A stretch of DNA of 6,837 bases from the NCBI GenBank assembly GCA_035441325.1, contig DAOROA010000118.1:1-6837 (forward strand). The letters run 5' to 3'. The stretch comes from Competibacter_A sp002352125. Lineage in GTDB: Bacteria > Pseudomonadota > Gammaproteobacteria > Competibacterales > Competibacteraceae. How positions within the stretch are numbered: position 1 is the stretch's first letter; each line of letters opens with the position of its first letter. Both the position numbers and the translations under genes were made by a program. This document shows, one piece after another, positions 5,354-6,837 of the stretch. Under the pieces are notes generated by a model. That model was not told where the DNA came from. It saw nothing but the letters and a program-made list of their open reading frames with translations, and searched no databases.

Positions 5354-6706
5354 ATGAGCTGGTACAGCAAGGTCGTATGGTCCGAAGGGATGTTCCTGCG
5401 TCCCCAACACTTCCAGCAACAAGATCGCTATCTCGAAGCGTTCGTCCGCCAATCCTGCGGCCACTTGCGCCCTTATGGCTGGGGCGTGACGGAGTTGGTT
5501 CTGGATCGAGAAGCGCTGGCGCTGGGCAAAATCGCCATCACCTTCGCCAAGGGATCGTTGCCCGACGGCACGCCTTTCAGCATTCCGGATCACGACCCGC
5601 CGCCGTCCCCGCTCGACGTCGATGCCAACGTGCGCGATGCCCGAGTCATGCTGGCTTTACCCATGCGGCGAACCGGCATGGCGGACGTGGAGCGCGGCGA
5701 TCAGCAAGATACTGCCGCCCGCTATCGAGCCGTGGCGAGCGAAGTGCGGGACAACAACGTCGATACTGCCAACAACAGCGCTTTCGTAGAGACCGGCGAA
5801 CCTCGATTGCGGCTGTTCCTCGACACCAAGGATTTCGGCGAATACACCTGTATCGGTATCGCCCGCATACTCGAAAAGCGGCCCGACCAAAAAGTGGTGC
5901 TGGACGAACAATACCTGCCTCCCTGCCTGGATTGTCGAGGTGTACCGGCACTCAACGGTTTCGTCACCGAAGTGCTCGGATTGCTGCACCAGCGCGGCGA
6001 CGCGCTGGCCGACCGGGTGGTCGGCGCGGGCACGGCGCGCGGCGCCAGCCTGGATATCGCCCAGTTCCTGCGCTTGCAGGCCGTCAATCGCTTCGAGCCG
6101 CTGTTCGCCCACCTGGCAGCCATGCAAGGCCTGCACCCGGAAGCTTTCTACCAAATTGCCCTACAGGTAGCCGGTGAAATGGTTACTTTCACGGACAAGG
6201 CCAAACGCCGGCCACCGATGTTTCCCGCCTACGATCACGACGATTTGCGGAAAACTTTCGATCCTCTGATGCGAGAACTGCGGCGCTCGCTCAGCTTGGA
6301 AGAAGTGGACGCAGCGATCCAGATTCCCCTGGAGGAGCGGCAGTACGGCATCCGGGTCGGCATCATCACCGACCGGGAAAAACCGCTGCTCACCAAGGCG
6401 AACTTTATCCTGGCGATCCGCGCCGACATGGCCGCCGATCTGCTGCGCAGCCGCTTCCCGCCCCAGCTCAAGATCGGCCCGGTCGAGATGATCGCCAAAC
6501 TCATCAACCACCACTTGCCCGGCATCGGCGTCAGCGCCTTGCCGGTAGCTCCCAGGGAAATTCCCTATCGGGCCGACTTCATCTACTTCCGGCTCGACCG
6601 CAGCAGCGAATTTTGGAAGCAATTGCTCAACTCGGGCGGCTTTGCGTTTTTCGTCGGCGGCGAATTCCCCGGACTGGAAATGGTCTTCTGGGCCATCAAA
6701 GAGTAA
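5354..6706 (+). CDS. tssK: TssK (ImpJ/VasE), T6SS baseplate component
   Basis: This encodes 450 residues, the expected TssK length. TssK trimers connect the TssFG baseplate wedges to the cytoplasmic parts of TssL and TssM. The N-terminus carries the family signature VVWSEGMFLRPQHFQQQDRY (7-26) and continues as the beta-rich shell domain (about 1-175). A middle helical region spans about 200-315, including LDIAQFLRLQAVNRFEPLFA (233-252). The C-terminal domain that contacts the membrane complex has LLRSRFPPQLKIGPVEMIAK (363-382) and ends in GGFAFFVGGEFPGLEMVFWA (428-447). The ATG at 5354 has only a weak GAG about 11 bases upstream, but the canonical MSWYSKVVW opening fixes it. tssL follows after 6 bases, so the two are coupled. 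I see no truncation or frameshift. Confidence 0.97.
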   Translation: MSWYSKVVWSEGMFLRPQHFQQQDRYLEAFVRQSCGHLRPYGWGVTELVLDREALALGKIAITFAKGSLPDGTPFSIPDHDPPPSPLDVDANVRDARVMLALPMRRTGMADVERGDQQDTAARYRAVASEVRDNNVDTANNSAFVETGEPRLRLFLDTKDFGEYTCIGIARILEKRPDQKVVLDEQYLPPCLDCRGVPALNGFVTEVLGLLHQRGDALADRVVGAGTARGASLDIAQFLRLQAVNRFEPLFAHLAAMQGLHPEAFYQIALQVAGEMVTFTDKAKRRPPMFPAYDHDDLRKTFDPLMRELRRSLSLEEVDAAIQIPLEERQYGIRVGIITDREKPLLTKANFILAIRADMAADLLRSRFPPQLKIGPVEMIAKLINHHLPGIGVSALPVAPREIPYRADFIYFRLDRSSEFWKQLLNSGGFAFFVGGEFPGLEMVFWAIKE

Positions 6707-6712
6707 GCGACC

Positions 6713-6837
6713 GTGACCATCGACGATCCGTTTGCCACCCCCGACGGCGAATCGGGCGAGCACACCATCATTCGGCCGGTGCCGGGTGGCCGGCGCGCCG
6801 GTCCGGGTGCTGCGCCCGCGCCGCCGCCGCGATCCGG
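6713..6837 (+). CDS. tssL: TssL (DotU/IcmH), T6SS inner-membrane protein (N-terminus only, cut by window edge)
   Basis: The first 41 codons are visible from a GTG start, reading through DDPFATPDGESGEHTIIRPV (4-23) and PGGRR (24-28) into a Pro/Ala-rich stretch at the edge. TssL proteins fused to, or associated with, an outer-membrane-type C-terminus often begin with this DPF...TxIRPxPGGRR tail before the DotU domain. TssL spans the inner membrane and joins TssM (and TssJ where present) in the membrane complex that TssK docks onto. The gene begins 6 bases after the tssK stop. The only Shine-Dalgarno candidate is AAAGAG at the end of tssK, 9 bases before the GTG. I favour GTG because the family motif begins just after it and no in-frame ATG precedes that motif. 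The assignment rests on the tail motif and the tssK-tssL order. Confidence 0.8.
   Translation, partial: MTIDDPFATPDGESGEHTIIRPVPGGRRAGPGAAPAPPPRS

Noticed and set aside
5334..5357. Seven-codon frame (MKRAIFP) whose stop overlaps the tssK start as ATGA
   Set aside because: It could be a coupling leader peptide, but it has no ribosome binding site and a frame this short arises easily by chance.

Overview
The window is the core of a type VI secretion system (T6SS) gene cluster from a Gram-negative bacterium. The moderately GC-rich coding DNA, the protein families and the gene order suggest a proteobacterium, most likely a gammaproteobacterium. I cannot name the genus from sequence alone. Coding density is high. 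All six recognisable genes are T6SS components, with no mobile element, tRNA, rRNA or CRISPR array.

The layout is divergent around a control region near 3485-3643. Leftward (minus strand) run tssA (2417-3484), tssB (1791-2312), tssC (285-1784) and the first ten codons of hcp/tssD (1-31, cut by the window edge). Rightward (plus strand) run an FHA-domain gene of the TagH/Fha type (3644-5245), tssK (5354-6706) and the first 41 codons of tssL (6713-6837, cut by the window edge). TssB and TssC form the contractile sheath, Hcp the inner tube, and TssA helps baseplate and sheath assembly. TssK is the baseplate protein that docks onto the membrane complex, TssL is an inner-membrane component of that complex, and the FHA protein is a likely phosphothreonine-reading switch. 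The order resembles HSI-I of Pseudomonas aeruginosa, except that tssJ is absent between fha and tssK.

The coding content is standard, so the interest lies in the non-coding gaps. The tssC-hcp gap (32-284) contains a near-consensus sigma-54 (-24/-12) promoter facing hcp, an upstream inverted repeat that could bind an enhancer-binding protein, and two strong stem-loops that would lie in the hcp leader. This suggests that the tube protein is transcribed separately from the sheath genes. The divergent tssA/fha gap holds two concentric inverted repeats sharing one centre (outer arms 3545-3553 and 3599-3607, inner arms 3562-3575 and 3582-3590) at the middle of the gap, a candidate shared operator or structured element. 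The tssB leader has two further small perfect inverted repeats. I see no wholly new protein system in the window.
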